A stretch of 64,000 bases of DNA from Oscillospiraceae bacterium. Lineage in GTDB: Bacteria; Bacillota; Clostridia; Oscillospirales; Acutalibacteraceae. The first letter of the stretch is position 1; each line of letters starts with the position of its first letter. The stretch lies in contig SVOC01000003.1 of NCBI GenBank assembly GCA_015066625.1, positions 62,001 to 126,000 of the forward strand, written 5' to 3'. The position numbers were made by a program, and so were the translations under genes. This document shows, piece after piece, positions 33,181 through 41,900 of this stretch. Under the pieces are notes generated by a model. It was not told the DNA's origin. It searched no databases and saw nothing but the letters and a program-made list of their open reading frames with translations.

Positions 33181-34728
33181 ATGAGCGGAAAAATTGCAAT
33201 ATGGCTGACTATTGCTGTATATGTTGCACTGATGGCGATTGTGGGCATTACTCAGGGCAAAAAGGCAAAAAGCATTGCCGACCTTACCGTAGGCGGCAGA
33301 AATGCAGGTGCATGGCTTTCAGCTCTTTCATACGGCACCGCTTATTTCTCGGCGGTTATGTTTGTAGGTTATGCAGGCGGCACGGGCAAGGCTTACGGTC
33401 TTTGGGGCGTGCTTGCAGGTATCGGCAACGCTGTTTTCGGTTCCTGGCTTGCCTGGAAGGTGCTTGCACGCAGAACGAGAGATGCTTCGGCAAGGCTCAA
33501 ACTCAAAACAATGCCCCAGTATCTTGACAAGCGTTACACAAGCCCCGCAATGAAGCTTTTTGCCTGCGTTGTTATCTTTGTTTTCCTTGTTCCTTATTCC
33601 GCATCCGTTTACAAGGGTCTTGCTTCGGTGGCAGAGGTTCTTCTCGGAATAAATGTTGATATATGTATGGTAATCATTGCTGTTGTTGCCGCCTTCCTTC
33701 TTGTTTTCGGCGGATATCTTGTTCAGGCAAGGGCAGATTTTATGCAGGGAATAGTTATGATGTTCGGCGTTGTGCTTCTCATTGTATGTGTTATCCGCTG
33801 CGATGCAGTGGGCGGTTTTGAGGGTATTGCAGAGTATGCACATTCTATCGGTGTACAGCCTTCCGCAACAAACGGACTTCCCGAGCTTAACGCATCACAG
33901 TGGATTTCTCTATGGGCAACCGTGCTTATGACCAGCTTCGGCACCTGGGGGCTTCCTCAGATGGTTACAAAATATTTCGGCATCAAGGATGATAAGCAGG
34001 CTAAAAAGGGTATCACAATTTCAACCTTCTTTGCGTTCCTTGTTGCAGGCGGCGGATACTTCATCGGCTCACTCTGTTACAGATTTTTCACATTCGCACA
34101 GCTTAACGACCCTGCGGCGGAGGGCTGCATAGCTCAGGACTACATTGTTCCTCAGATGCTTGCCGAGGCGGAGCTTCCTTCGGTGCTTCTCGGTATAGTT
34201 CTTGTGCTTCTTATAGCCGCTTCGGTGTCAACTCTCTGCTCCGTTACTCTTACCGCAAGCTCAACTCTGACAATAGATTTTATAAAGCATTTCAAAAAAG
34301 ATATGAGCGAGAAAAAAACATCATTTACAATTAAGGTATTATGTGTTATATTTGTAGGGTGTTCCTATGTTATCGCAAATTCCGACACACCCATTCTTGA
34401 TATGATGAGCTATTCATGGGGAATTATTTCAGGCTCCTTCCTTGCTCCTTATGTTATCTCACTCTACTGGAAGAAGATGAACACAAAGGGTGCATGGGCA
34501 GGTATTCTGGGCGGCTTCTTTATCGCTCTCGTACCTGCGGCGGCAAAGATTATCAGCGGTTTCGCCGCAAACGAAACCCTGGTTTGGCTTGCAGGCAAAG
34601 GTCCCGTATTCGCCTGTATTGCAATGGCTGCGTCAATAATCCTTTGCGTTGCCGTTAGTGCGGTTACAAAGGATACCTGCGAGAAAGAAACCGAATTCTT
34701 CTACAACGGCGAAGTTGCAGCAGAGTAA
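33181..34728 (+). CDS. Sodium:solute symporter family protein
   Basis: The 515-residue membrane protein has about 13 hydrophobic helices and the SSS opening: SIADLTVGGRNAGAWLSALSYGTAYFSAVMFVGYAG. The unwound first core helix and the Na+-site region of helix 8 (LLIAASVSTLCSVTLTASSTLT) are present. Substrates in the family include proline, pantothenate, carboxylates and sugars; none can be read here. It precedes a ligase and the indolepyruvate oxidoreductase genes, so an aryl or other carboxylate is one possibility. A GGGATGAAGTGGA stretch provides the ribosome binding site. Confidence 0.88.
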   Translation: MSGKIAIWLTIAVYVALMAIVGITQGKKAKSIADLTVGGRNAGAWLSALSYGTAYFSAVMFVGYAGGTGKAYGLWGVLAGIGNAVFGSWLAWKVLARRTRDASARLKLKTMPQYLDKRYTSPAMKLFACVVIFVFLVPYSASVYKGLASVAEVLLGINVDICMVIIAVVAAFLLVFGGYLVQARADFMQGIVMMFGVVLLIVCVIRCDAVGGFEGIAEYAHSIGVQPSATNGLPELNASQWISLWATVLMTSFGTWGLPQMVTKYFGIKDDKQAKKGITISTFFAFLVAGGGYFIGSLCYRFFTFAQLNDPAAEGCIAQDYIVPQMLAEAELPSVLLGIVLVLLIAASVSTLCSVTLTASSTLTIDFIKHFKKDMSEKKTSFTIKVLCVIFVGCSYVIANSDTPILDMMSYSWGIISGSFLAPYVISLYWKKMNTKGAWAGILGGFFIALVPAAAKIISGFAANETLVWLAGKGPVFACIAMAASIILCVAVSAVTKDTCEKETEFFYNGEVAAE

Positions 34729-34730
34729 AT

Positions 34731-34898
34731 AAGAGTGAAAAGTTAAAAGTGAAGAGTGAAAAGTTTCGGATAGGCTCCGCCTATAACCGATTATATAAAC
34801 GGGTAAGGGCAAAGCCCTTCCTTAACTCTTCACTATTCATTATTCACTATTCACTTAACGAATGGGTAAGGGCGAAGCCCTTCCATAACTATTCACTT
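34731..34898 (-). repeat. AGTGAA-family repeat: full unit plus A half-unit, reverse orientation
   Basis: It starts a few bases after the symporter stop. Core B (with CTATAACCG flank instead of CTATGACCG), core A with loop AAA, then a second core A with loop GAA. It fills most of the 250-base gap before the ligase gene. Confidence 0.9.
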
Positions 34899-34978
34899 GA
34901 AAATATGTATATTTTTTCGTAAACGGAATGCTTTACGGCACTCCGTTTACGGTCGTTTATAAGAAAGGAAACGAGATT

Positions 34979-36622
34979 ATGCCCATTACAGAATTTCTTG
35001 AAAGAAATGCACAGCTTTACAAGGATGACGTTGCCCTTGTGGAGATTAACCCCGAACTGCAGGAGAAAAGCCGTGTGACCTGGCGTGAATATTCACTTAT
35101 TGAGCAGGGTGCAAACGGCGACGGCAGAAGCGAAATCACCTGGGAAGATTTTGAAAAAAAGGCAAACCGCTTTGCAAATCTTCTGCTTTCCAGAGGTATA
35201 AAGAAAGGTGACAGAGTAGCCGTTCTTCTTATGAACTGCCTTGAATACCTGCCCGTATACTTCGGCATTCTCAAAACGGGTGCCCTTGTTGTGCCTCTCA
35301 ACTACCGCTACACTGCGGATGAAATCAAATACTGCCTTAAGCTTTCAGAAAGCGATGCCATTGTTTTCGGCCCCGAATTCACAGGCAGAATGGAGCAGAT
35401 TTCAGACAGAATTCCCAAGGTAAGGCTCCGTTTCTATATCGGTAACGACTGCCCCACATTTGCCGAAAGCTACAACAAGCTTGTTACATACTGCACATCA
35501 AAGAAGCCCGATATTGAAATTTCTGACGACGACCACGCCGCAATTTACTTTTCATCGGGCACAACGGGCTTCCCCAAGGCTATTCTTCACGCTCACAAGG
35601 CGCTCGTTCATTCCTGCAAGTGTGAGCAGGCTCACCATTCACAGACAAAGGACGATGTGTTCCTCTGCATTCCTCCTCTTTACCACACAGGCGCAAAAAT
35701 GCACTGGTTCGGCAGCCTTCTTTCCGGCAGCAAGGCAGTTCTCCTCAAAGGTGCAAAGCCCGAATGGATTATCAAGGCTGTTTCCGAGGAAAAGTGCACA
35801 ATCGTATGGCTCCTTGTGCCCTGGGCTCAGGATATGCTTGATGCCATTGACAGAGGGGATATCGAGCTTGACAGATACGAGCTTGATCAGTGGAGGCTTA
35901 TGCACGTAGGCGCACAGCCCGTTCCTCCCAGCCTTATCAAGAGATGGCTTGGAGTATTCCCTCACCATCAGTACGATACAAACTACGGTCTCAGCGAATC
36001 CATAGGCCCCGGCTGTGTTCACCTTGGTGTTGAAAACGTTCACAAGGTAGGCGCAATCGGTAAGGCGGGCTACGGCTGGGAAACAAAGATTATAGACGAA
36101 AACGGCAACGAGGTTGCAAAGGGCGAGGTAGGCGAGCTTGCGGTCAAAGGTCCCGGCGTAATGCTCTGCTACTTCAACGACGAAAAGGCAACAAACGAAG
36201 TTCTTCACGGCGAATGGCTTTACACAGGCGATATGGCTCAGGAGGATGAGGACGGCTTTATTTATCTTGTTGACCGTAAGAAGGATGTTATCATTTCGGG
36301 CGGTGAAAACCTTTATCCCGTTCAGATTGAAGATTTCCTGCGTAAGCACGAGGCAATCAAGGATGTTGCGGTTATCGGTCTTCCCGACGCACGTCTGGGC
36401 GAAATTGCCGCCGCCGTTATCGAAATCAAAGAGGGCTTTACGGCTGATGAAGAAGATATCAACGATTTCTGCCGTGACCTTCCCAGATACAAGCGTCCCC
36501 ACAAGCTTATCTTTGCGGAAGTACCCCGTAACCCTACCGGCAAGATTGAAAAGCCCAAGCTCCGCAAGATTTACTGCGGCGAAAGCCTTGTTGCAACTCA
36601 GGTTGAGATAGTTAAAAAGTAA
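34979..36622 (+). CDS. AMP-dependent acyl-CoA synthetase
   Basis: The 547-residue ANL enzyme has the P-loop YFSSGTTGFPKAILHAH, the adenylate-binding TNYGLSESIGPG, YTGDMAQEDEDGFIYLVDRKKDVI and the catalytic lysine region RNPTGKIEKPKLRK. Compared with relatives there is a short extra segment near residues 38-55 (EYSLIEQGANGDGRSE). The substrate is a carboxylic acid, possibly an aryl or branched acid given the iorAB-paaK genes that follow. ATG at 34979 is preceded by AAAGGAAACGA. Repeats on both sides separate it from its neighbours. Confidence 0.88.
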   Translation: MPITEFLERNAQLYKDDVALVEINPELQEKSRVTWREYSLIEQGANGDGRSEITWEDFEKKANRFANLLLSRGIKKGDRVAVLLMNCLEYLPVYFGILKTGALVVPLNYRYTADEIKYCLKLSESDAIVFGPEFTGRMEQISDRIPKVRLRFYIGNDCPTFAESYNKLVTYCTSKKPDIEISDDDHAAIYFSSGTTGFPKAILHAHKALVHSCKCEQAHHSQTKDDVFLCIPPLYHTGAKMHWFGSLLSGSKAVLLKGAKPEWIIKAVSEEKCTIVWLLVPWAQDMLDAIDRGDIELDRYELDQWRLMHVGAQPVPPSLIKRWLGVFPHHQYDTNYGLSESIGPGCVHLGVENVHKVGAIGKAGYGWETKIIDENGNEVAKGEVGELAVKGPGVMLCYFNDEKATNEVLHGEWLYTGDMAQEDEDGFIYLVDRKKDVIISGGENLYPVQIEDFLRKHEAIKDVAVIGLPDARLGEIAAAVIEIKEGFTADEEDINDFCRDLPRYKRPHKLIFAEVPRNPTGKIEKPKLRKIYCGESLVATQVEIVKK

Positions 36623-36914
36623 GTGCAAAGTTCAAAGTGCAAAGGGCAAAGTGTCGGATAGGCTCTGCCTATGACCGATTTAGAGTGAAAAGTTAAAAGT
36701 GAAGAGTGAAAAGTTTCGGATAGGCTCCGCCTATGACCGTTTTAAAGTGAAAAGTTAAAAGTGCAGAGTGAAAAGTTTCGGATAGGCTCCGCCTATGACC
36801 GATTATAATGGGTAAGGGCGAAGCCCCTCCTTAACTCTTCACTATTCATTATTCACTATTCACTTAACGAATGGGTAAGGGCGAAGCCCTTCCGTAACTA
36901 TTCACTTTGCACTC
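36622..36914 (-). repeat. AGTGAA-family repeat array: B, B, full unit, A (reverse orientation)
   Basis: It begins on the last base of the ligase stop. Three B cores and two A cores are joined by AGTGAA, GTGCAAAG and TTCACT words. One B core has loop TCT, not TCC, and one A core is flanked by CCCCTCC. Together with the promoter listed next it accounts for the 373-base gap before iorA. Confidence 0.92.
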
Positions 36915-36928
36915 GTTAAATTTTAATC

Positions 36929-36957
36929 TTGCATTATTCCTCAACAAATAGTATAAT
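36929..36957 (+). promoter_or_regulatory. Promoter of iorAB
   Basis: TTGCAT (36929-36934), 17 bases, TATAAT (36952-36957), 38 bases before the TTG start of iorA. Confidence 0.7.
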
Positions 36958-36995
36958 ATTACACTAAATAAATACACAGATTAGGAGGAAACAGG

Positions 36996-38723
36996 TTGAA
37001 AAAGCTGTTTTTAGGTAACGAAGCGGTTGCCAGAGGTCTTTACGAAGCAGGCTGCCGCGTGGTATCAAGTTACCCCGGCACACCCAGTACGGAAGTAACC
37101 GAGTTTGCCGCTGCATATGATGAAATTTTTTCCGAATGGGCACCCAACGAAAAGGTTGCAATGGAGGTTGCCTTCGGTGCAAGCGTTGCAGGTGCACGCT
37201 CGTTCTGCGCAATGAAGCACGTCGGTCTCAACGTTGCCGCAGACCCTCTTTTCACTGCATCCTACACAGGCGTTAATGCAGGTATGGTTATCCTTGTTGC
37301 CGATGACCCCGGTATGCATTCCTCACAGAATGAGCAGGATTCCCGTCACTACGCAATGGGCTCAAAGACAATGATGCTCGAACCCTCGGATTCCGCAGAA
37401 TGCCTTGAATACACCAAGAGAGCCTTTGAGCTTTCCGAAAAATTCGATACTCCCGTTATCATCCGCCTCACAACAAGAGTTGCCCATTCAAGGAGCGTTG
37501 CTCCCGTTGCGGAGAGAGTTGATAACGGACTCAAAGATTACGAAAAGAATGCTCAGAAATATGTTATGGTGCCTGCAAACGCAAAGAAAAAGCATGTTGT
37601 TGTTGAGCAGAGAATTCTCGACCAGACTGCTTACTGCGAAGAAGGTGCAGAGGGTCTTAACACCGTTGAGTATAACAGCAAAAAAATCGGCGTAATCACC
37701 TCGGGCATCTGCTACCAGTACGCAAAGGAAGCCCTGGGCGAAAACGCATCATATCTTAAGCTGGGCTGTGTATATCCTCTGCCCGTTGATATGATTAAGA
37801 AGTTTGCCGCAGAGTGCGAAACCGTTTATGTTCTTGAGGAGCTTGACGATTATATTGAAACTCACTGCCGCAAGCACGGCATAAACGTTATCGGCAAGGA
37901 TGCATTTACCCTGCAGGGCGAATACTCACAGAGCCTTATTGCCAAGGTTATTCTGGGCAAGGATGCTCAGTTTATGAAGGCGGATGTTAACATCGTGCCC
38001 AGACCTCCCGTGCTTTGCGCAGGCTGCCCCCACAGAGGACTTTTCTATGCATTAAAGCAGCTTAACGTTACCGTAAGCGGCGATATCGGATGCTATACTC
38101 TGGGCTTCTCACAGCCTCTGGGTATGATTGATACCGTTCTGTGCATGGGTGCTTCCGTATCCGCACTTCACGGCAGAAATGCCGCAAACCCCGAAAACGC
38201 AAAGAAGAGCGTTGCCGTTATCGGCGACTCAACCTTCATCCATTCGGGTGTTACGGGTCTTATCAACATTGCATATAACGCAACGGATTCCGTTGTTATT
38301 ATTCTCGATAACTCCATTACGGGTATGACAGGTCACCAGCAGAATCCCACCACAGGCAAGAATATCAAGGGCGAGCCTGCAAATGCGGTAAGCCTTGAAG
38401 CCCTTGCAAGGGCTGTGGGAATTCAGAATGTTATCGTTGTTGACCCCTATAACCTTGCAGAAACCAAGGAAGGCATAAAGCAGGCACTTGAAGCAGACGG
38501 CCCTGCGGTTGTTATTTCAAGAAGACCCTGTGCACTTCTTAAAACCGTCAAGCATAATCCGCCTCTCAAAGTCAATGCGGATAAGTGCAGATCCTGCAAA
38601 ATGTGCATGAAGATAGGCTGCCCCGCCATCAGCATGAAAGACGGCAAAGCTCAGATTGACTTCACACAGTGCCTGGGCTGTAACGTATGCAGCCAGCTTT
38701 GCAAGTTCGGCGCTATCGAATAA
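36996..38723 (+). CDS. iorA: Indolepyruvate ferredoxin oxidoreductase, alpha subunit
   Basis: The 575-residue protein catalyses, with IorB, the CoA- and ferredoxin-dependent interconversion of aryl pyruvates and aryl-acetyl-CoA. Residues 1-190 are the pyrimidine-binding half (SSYPGTPSTEVTEFAA). The TPP-binding half has VSGDIGCYTLG and IGDSTFIHSGVTG. Two 4Fe-4S motifs end the chain: CRSCKMCMKIGCP from residue 531 and CLGCNVCSQLCK from 559. The start is TTG with AGGAGG seven bases upstream. iorB follows after 18 bases. Confidence 0.96.
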   Translation: MKKLFLGNEAVARGLYEAGCRVVSSYPGTPSTEVTEFAAAYDEIFSEWAPNEKVAMEVAFGASVAGARSFCAMKHVGLNVAADPLFTASYTGVNAGMVILVADDPGMHSSQNEQDSRHYAMGSKTMMLEPSDSAECLEYTKRAFELSEKFDTPVIIRLTTRVAHSRSVAPVAERVDNGLKDYEKNAQKYVMVPANAKKKHVVVEQRILDQTAYCEEGAEGLNTVEYNSKKIGVITSGICYQYAKEALGENASYLKLGCVYPLPVDMIKKFAAECETVYVLEELDDYIETHCRKHGINVIGKDAFTLQGEYSQSLIAKVILGKDAQFMKADVNIVPRPPVLCAGCPHRGLFYALKQLNVTVSGDIGCYTLGFSQPLGMIDTVLCMGASVSALHGRNAANPENAKKSVAVIGDSTFIHSGVTGLINIAYNATDSVVIILDNSITGMTGHQQNPTTGKNIKGEPANAVSLEALARAVGIQNVIVVDPYNLAETKEGIKQALEADGPAVVISRRPCALLKTVKHNPPLKVNADKCRSCKMCMKIGCPAISMKDGKAQIDFTQCLGCNVCSQLCKFGAIE

Positions 38724-38741
38724 GAGGGGAGGAAAATGACT

Positions 38742-39314
38742 ATGAATAAATCCATTATGATTGTAGGCGTAGGCGGTCAGGGTACTCTGCTTGCAAGCCG
38801 TATTCTCGGCGCGGCACTGCTTGACTGCGGCTACGATGTAAAGGTATCGGAAGTTCACGGTATGAGCCAGCGAGGCGGCTCGGTTGTTACATATGTACGC
38901 TGGGGCGAAAAGGTTGCATCTCCCATTATCGAAAAGGGCGAGGCGGATATTATTCTTGCTTTCGAACAGCTTGAAGCCGCAAGATGGCTTGAATATCTTA
39001 AACCCGACGGCAAAATTATCGTCAACACTCAGCAGATGGATCCCATGCCCGTTGTTATGGGTGCCGCAGAATACCCCGAAGGCGTTATCGACGCAATCAG
39101 AGCCGCAGGTGCGGATGTTGAAACCCTTGACGCACTTCCCATGGCTGTTGAGGCAGGCACCGCAAAGGCGGTTAACGTTGTGCTTATCGGTGCAATGGCA
39201 AAGAATATGGCAGATGTTGATAAGGAAGTATGGCTCAAGGCTCTGCGTGAAAGCGTTCCCGCAAAGTTCCTTGACCTTAACCTCAAAGCATTTGAAATGG
39301 GATACAGCATTTAA
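38742..39314 (+). CDS. iorB: Indolepyruvate ferredoxin oxidoreductase, beta subunit
   Basis: The 190-residue protein is the gamma-domain partner of IorA, with IMIVGVGGQGTLLASRILG and the conserved EVHGMSQRGGSVVTYVRWG. Of two in-frame ATGs, the second (38742) is nine bases from GGAGG while the first is only three, so the second is preferred. A repeat begins on its stop codon. With iorA, paaK and the ACT protein it forms an aryl-acid module. Confidence 0.95.
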   Translation: MNKSIMIVGVGGQGTLLASRILGAALLDCGYDVKVSEVHGMSQRGGSVVTYVRWGEKVASPIIEKGEADIILAFEQLEAARWLEYLKPDGKIIVNTQQMDPMPVVMGAAEYPEGVIDAIRAAGADVETLDALPMAVEAGTAKAVNVVLIGAMAKNMADVDKEVWLKALRESVPAKFLDLNLKAFEMGYSI

Positions 39315-39485
39315 GTGCAGAGTGCAAAGTGTCGGATAGGCTCCGCCTATGACCGATTTTAAGTGAAAAGTTAAGAGTGAAGAGTGAAAAGTGTCGGATA
39401 GGCTCCGCCTATGACCGATTATATAAATGGGTAAGGGCGAAGCCCTTCCATAACTATTCACTTTTCATTATTCACTATTCACTTT
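39313..39485 (-). repeat. AGTGAA-family repeat: B half-unit plus full unit, reverse orientation
   Basis: It starts on the TAA of iorB (TTAAGTGCAGAGTGC), with two B cores and one A core (loop GAA). It ends about 35 bases before the paaK start. Confidence 0.9.
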
Positions 39486-39519
39486 GTTTGAATAATTCAA
39501 TAAGAAAGAAGATGACCCT

Positions 39520-40827
39520 ATGGCAAAATACTATCAGCCTGAAATCGAAACCGCATCCCTTGAAGAAATCAGGGCGATGCAAAGCGAAAAGCTTGTAAAG
39601 CAGGTAAAGCGCGTTTATGAAAACGTTGAGTATTACCGTAATCTTATGGACGAAAAGGGTGTTACACCCGATGACATCAAGTCCATTGATGACCTTCACA
39701 AGCTTCCTTTCCTCACAAAAGCTGACCTTCGTGACGCTTATCCCTACGGTCTTCTGGGTACTGACCTTAAAAACTGCGTGAGAATCCATTCCACCAGCGG
39801 CACAACAGGCAGAAGAGTTGTTGCATTCTATACCAAGAACGATATTGAACTCTGGGATGACTGCTGTGCACGTGCTCTTGTTGCGGCAGGTGCATCGGAC
39901 GAGGATGTTTGTCAGGTTGCGTACGGCTACGGTCTTTTCACAGGCGGCTTCGGTCTTAACGGCGGTTCACAGAAGGTAGGCTGCCTTACTCTGCCTATGT
40001 CGTCGGGTAATACAGAGCGTCAGATTCAGTTTATGCAGGATTTACACTCAACAGTTATCTGCTGCACACCTTCATATGCGGCTTATATGGGTGAAACCCT
40101 TAAAGAAATGGGTCTTACTCCCGATGACCTTGACCTTAAAGCAGGCATTTTCGGTGCAGAGCCCTGGACTGAGGAGATGCGCCGTGACATTGAAAAAGCA
40201 CTTGGCATAAAGGCTTATGATATTTACGGTCTTACCGAATCAACAGGTCCCGGTGTTGCTTTTGAATGTGAAGAGCAGACGGGTATGCACATCAACGAAG
40301 ACCACTTCTATGCAGAAATCATTGACCCCGAAACAGGCGAGGTTCTTCCCGAAGGCTCAAAGGGTGAGCTTGTGTTCACAAGCCTTGATAAGGAAGGCTT
40401 CCCTCTTCTTAGATACCGCACAAGAGATATCTGCGTTCTTTCAAGAAAGAAGTGCTCCTGCGGCAGAACCCTCATCAAAATGGCAAAGCCCATGGGCAGA
40501 AGCGACGATATGATGATTATCCGCGGCGTCAATGTATTCCCCTCACAGATTGAAACCGTTCTTCTCAAAGAGGGCTACACACCCAACTACCTTATCGAGG
40601 TTGACCGTGTGAATAATACGGATACCCTTGACGTTTCCGTTGAGCTTACTCCCGACCAGTTCTCCGATACGGTCAAAGACCTTTCAATCAAAGAAAAATC
40701 ACTTGCAAACGCAATCAAGACAATGGTTGGCGTTGTTCCCAAGGTTCACCTTGTTGCACCCAAGACCATCACAAGAAGCGAAGGCAAAGCAGTCAGAGTT
40801 ATTGATAAGCGTAAGCTTCACGATTAA
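39520..40827 (+). CDS. paaK: Phenylacetate-CoA ligase
   Basis: The 435-residue protein is the shorter, PaaK-type ANL enzyme. It has the P-loop HSTSGTTGRRVVAFY, YGLTESTGPGVAFEC and the late MIIRGVNVFPSQIE of the C-terminal lid. A zinc-like cluster KKCSCGRT is present. It makes phenylacetyl-CoA or a related aryl-acetyl-CoA, the same compound class that IorAB interconverts with aryl pyruvates. An ACT-domain protein follows after 18 bases, the common paaK partner in anaerobes. Codon use is biased toward that of abundant proteins. Confidence 0.94.
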   Translation: MAKYYQPEIETASLEEIRAMQSEKLVKQVKRVYENVEYYRNLMDEKGVTPDDIKSIDDLHKLPFLTKADLRDAYPYGLLGTDLKNCVRIHSTSGTTGRRVVAFYTKNDIELWDDCCARALVAAGASDEDVCQVAYGYGLFTGGFGLNGGSQKVGCLTLPMSSGNTERQIQFMQDLHSTVICCTPSYAAYMGETLKEMGLTPDDLDLKAGIFGAEPWTEEMRRDIEKALGIKAYDIYGLTESTGPGVAFECEEQTGMHINEDHFYAEIIDPETGEVLPEGSKGELVFTSLDKEGFPLLRYRTRDICVLSRKKCSCGRTLIKMAKPMGRSDDMMIIRGVNVFPSQIETVLLKEGYTPNYLIEVDRVNNTDTLDVSVELTPDQFSDTVKDLSIKEKSLANAIKTMVGVVPKVHLVAPKTITRSEGKAVRVIDKRKLHD

Positions 40828-40845
40828 TGAAAGGAGTCAGAAGAA

Positions 40846-41268
40846 ATGAGCGTTAAACAGATTTCGGTTTTTATTGAAAACAAAACAGGCAAGCTTGCAG
40901 AGGCTACCCGTTTTATTGCAGACCACAACATCAACCTCAGAGCCCTTTCAATAGCGGATACTCAGGATTTCGGTATTCTCAGAATTATCTGCGATGACCC
41001 CAAAACGGCGGATGCCGCACTGAAAGAGGGCGGTTACATCACAACGGTGACCGATGTTCTTGCCGCAGCTATTTCGGATACTCCCGGCAGCCTTGCAGCA
41101 ATTCTTGAAGTTCTTTCCGAGGCGAAGGTAACTGTTGAATATACCTATGCTTTCAACTCCTCAAAGGCAGGCGCATATATGATTTTCCGCGTTGACGATA
41201 ATCAGCTTGCCGCCGCAGCTCTTGCAGGCGCAGGTATCAGAACCGCAAATCAGGAAGATTTATTTTAA
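40846..41268 (+). CDS. Tandem ACT-domain protein
   Basis: The 140-residue protein holds two ACT repeats (VKQISVFIENKTGKLAEATRFIADHNINLRAL and DTPGSLAAILEVLSEAKVTVEYTYAF). ACT domains bind amino acids at their interface. Proteins of this form accompany paaK and iorAB in many anaerobes and probably tune the pathway to aromatic amino acid levels. No catalytic domain is attached. AAAGGAG precedes the ATG and a terminator follows the stop. Confidence 0.9.
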   Translation: MSVKQISVFIENKTGKLAEATRFIADHNINLRALSIADTQDFGILRIICDDPKTADAALKEGGYITTVTDVLAAAISDTPGSLAAILEVLSEAKVTVEYTYAFNSSKAGAYMIFRVDDNQLAAAALAGAGIRTANQEDLF

Positions 41269-41271
41269 CCC

Positions 41272-41297
41272 AAAGCTCCCTTCGGGGAGCTTTTTTG
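41272..41297 (+). terminator. Terminator of the paaK-ACT unit
   Basis: Stem AAAGCTCCC-TTCG-GGGAGC followed by six T. Confidence 0.9.
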
Positions 41298-41318
41298 CTG
41301 TTAATTTTAAATTACATC

Positions 41319-41347
41319 TTGAAAAAGTAATCATAATGTGTTAGACT
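41319..41347 (+). promoter_or_regulatory. Promoter of the T-box / pheST transcript
   Basis: TTGAAA (41319-41324), 17 bases, TAGACT (41342-41347), just upstream of the T-box stem I. Confidence 0.6.
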
Positions 41348-41356
41348 GTTACGGAT

Positions 41357-41610
41357 ATAAAAACGCAGTGACCGGGAGAGTAAGCAATTTTCAGGCACAC
41401 AGAGAATGTCCGTCATCGGCTGTAAGCGGACTGTGCAGGGCTTTGCCGAAGTTCACCCGTTAGCGGTGCACCTGAATTCAGTAGGGTGCAACGGCGGCCT
41501 CCGTTACGGGCAAAAGAGCGCACGGTATGTATTTGCCGTGAACGCAGGGTGGTACCGCGGATTTTATTCGTCCCTCGTCATCTTCGGATGACGGGGGATT
41601 GATGTTTTTT
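41357..41610 (+). ncRNA. T-box leader, phenylalanine specific, with terminator
   Basis: The leader contains the T-box core AGGGTGGTACCGCG (41546-41559) that pairs with the uncharged tRNA acceptor end. In stem I the context GAAGTTCACC gives TTC at 41452-41454 as the likely specifier, a phenylalanine codon. A second TTC at 41477-41479 is possible but less well placed. The terminator is an 11-base stem around TTCG (41572-41597) followed by TTTTTT to 41610. The downstream genes are pheS and pheT, which agrees with the specifier. Uncharged tRNA-Phe would favour read-through. Confidence 0.93.
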
Positions 41611-41620
41611 AGAAAACGTC

Positions 41621-41869
41621 AGTGAAAAGTTAAGAGTGAATAGTGAAGAGTGTCGGATAGGCTCCGCCTATGACCGTTTTAAAGTGAAAAGTTAAGAGTG
41701 AATAGTGAAAAGTGTCGGATAGGCTCCGCCTATGACCGATTATATAAATGGGTAAGGGCGAAGCCCTTCCATAACTCTTCACTATTCATTATTCACTATT
41801 CACTTAACGAATGGGTAAGGGCAAAGCCCTTCCATAACTATTCACTATTCATTATTCACTGTTCACTTA
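41621..41869 (-). repeat. AGTGAA-family repeat array between T-box and pheS
   Basis: Reverse orientation: B half-unit, full B+A unit, A half-unit. It starts 11 bases after the terminator T-run and ends about 30 bases before the pheS start, so it becomes part of the read-through pheST mRNA leader. Together with the T-box it accounts for the 632-base gap. Confidence 0.92.
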
Positions 41870-41900
41870 TCAATCGTAAATTAAGAAAGGATGATATAAA

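Noticed and set aside
28000-33200. Integrated plasmid or conjugative element around the RepA_N gene
   Set aside because: Neighbours are lipid, sigma and transporter genes of ordinary type. No integrase, relaxase, partition gene or flanking direct repeats were found, so only the single gene is reported.
38517-39461. Minus-strand frame of 314 codons
   Set aside because: Its N-terminus is repeat translation and the rest lies antisense to iorA and iorB.
39377-39598. Open frame with KWVRAKPFHNYSLFIIHYSL
   Set aside because: Reverse-orientation translation of the same repeat; the same peptide recurs at 24903-25088, 41698-41904 and 56394-56750.
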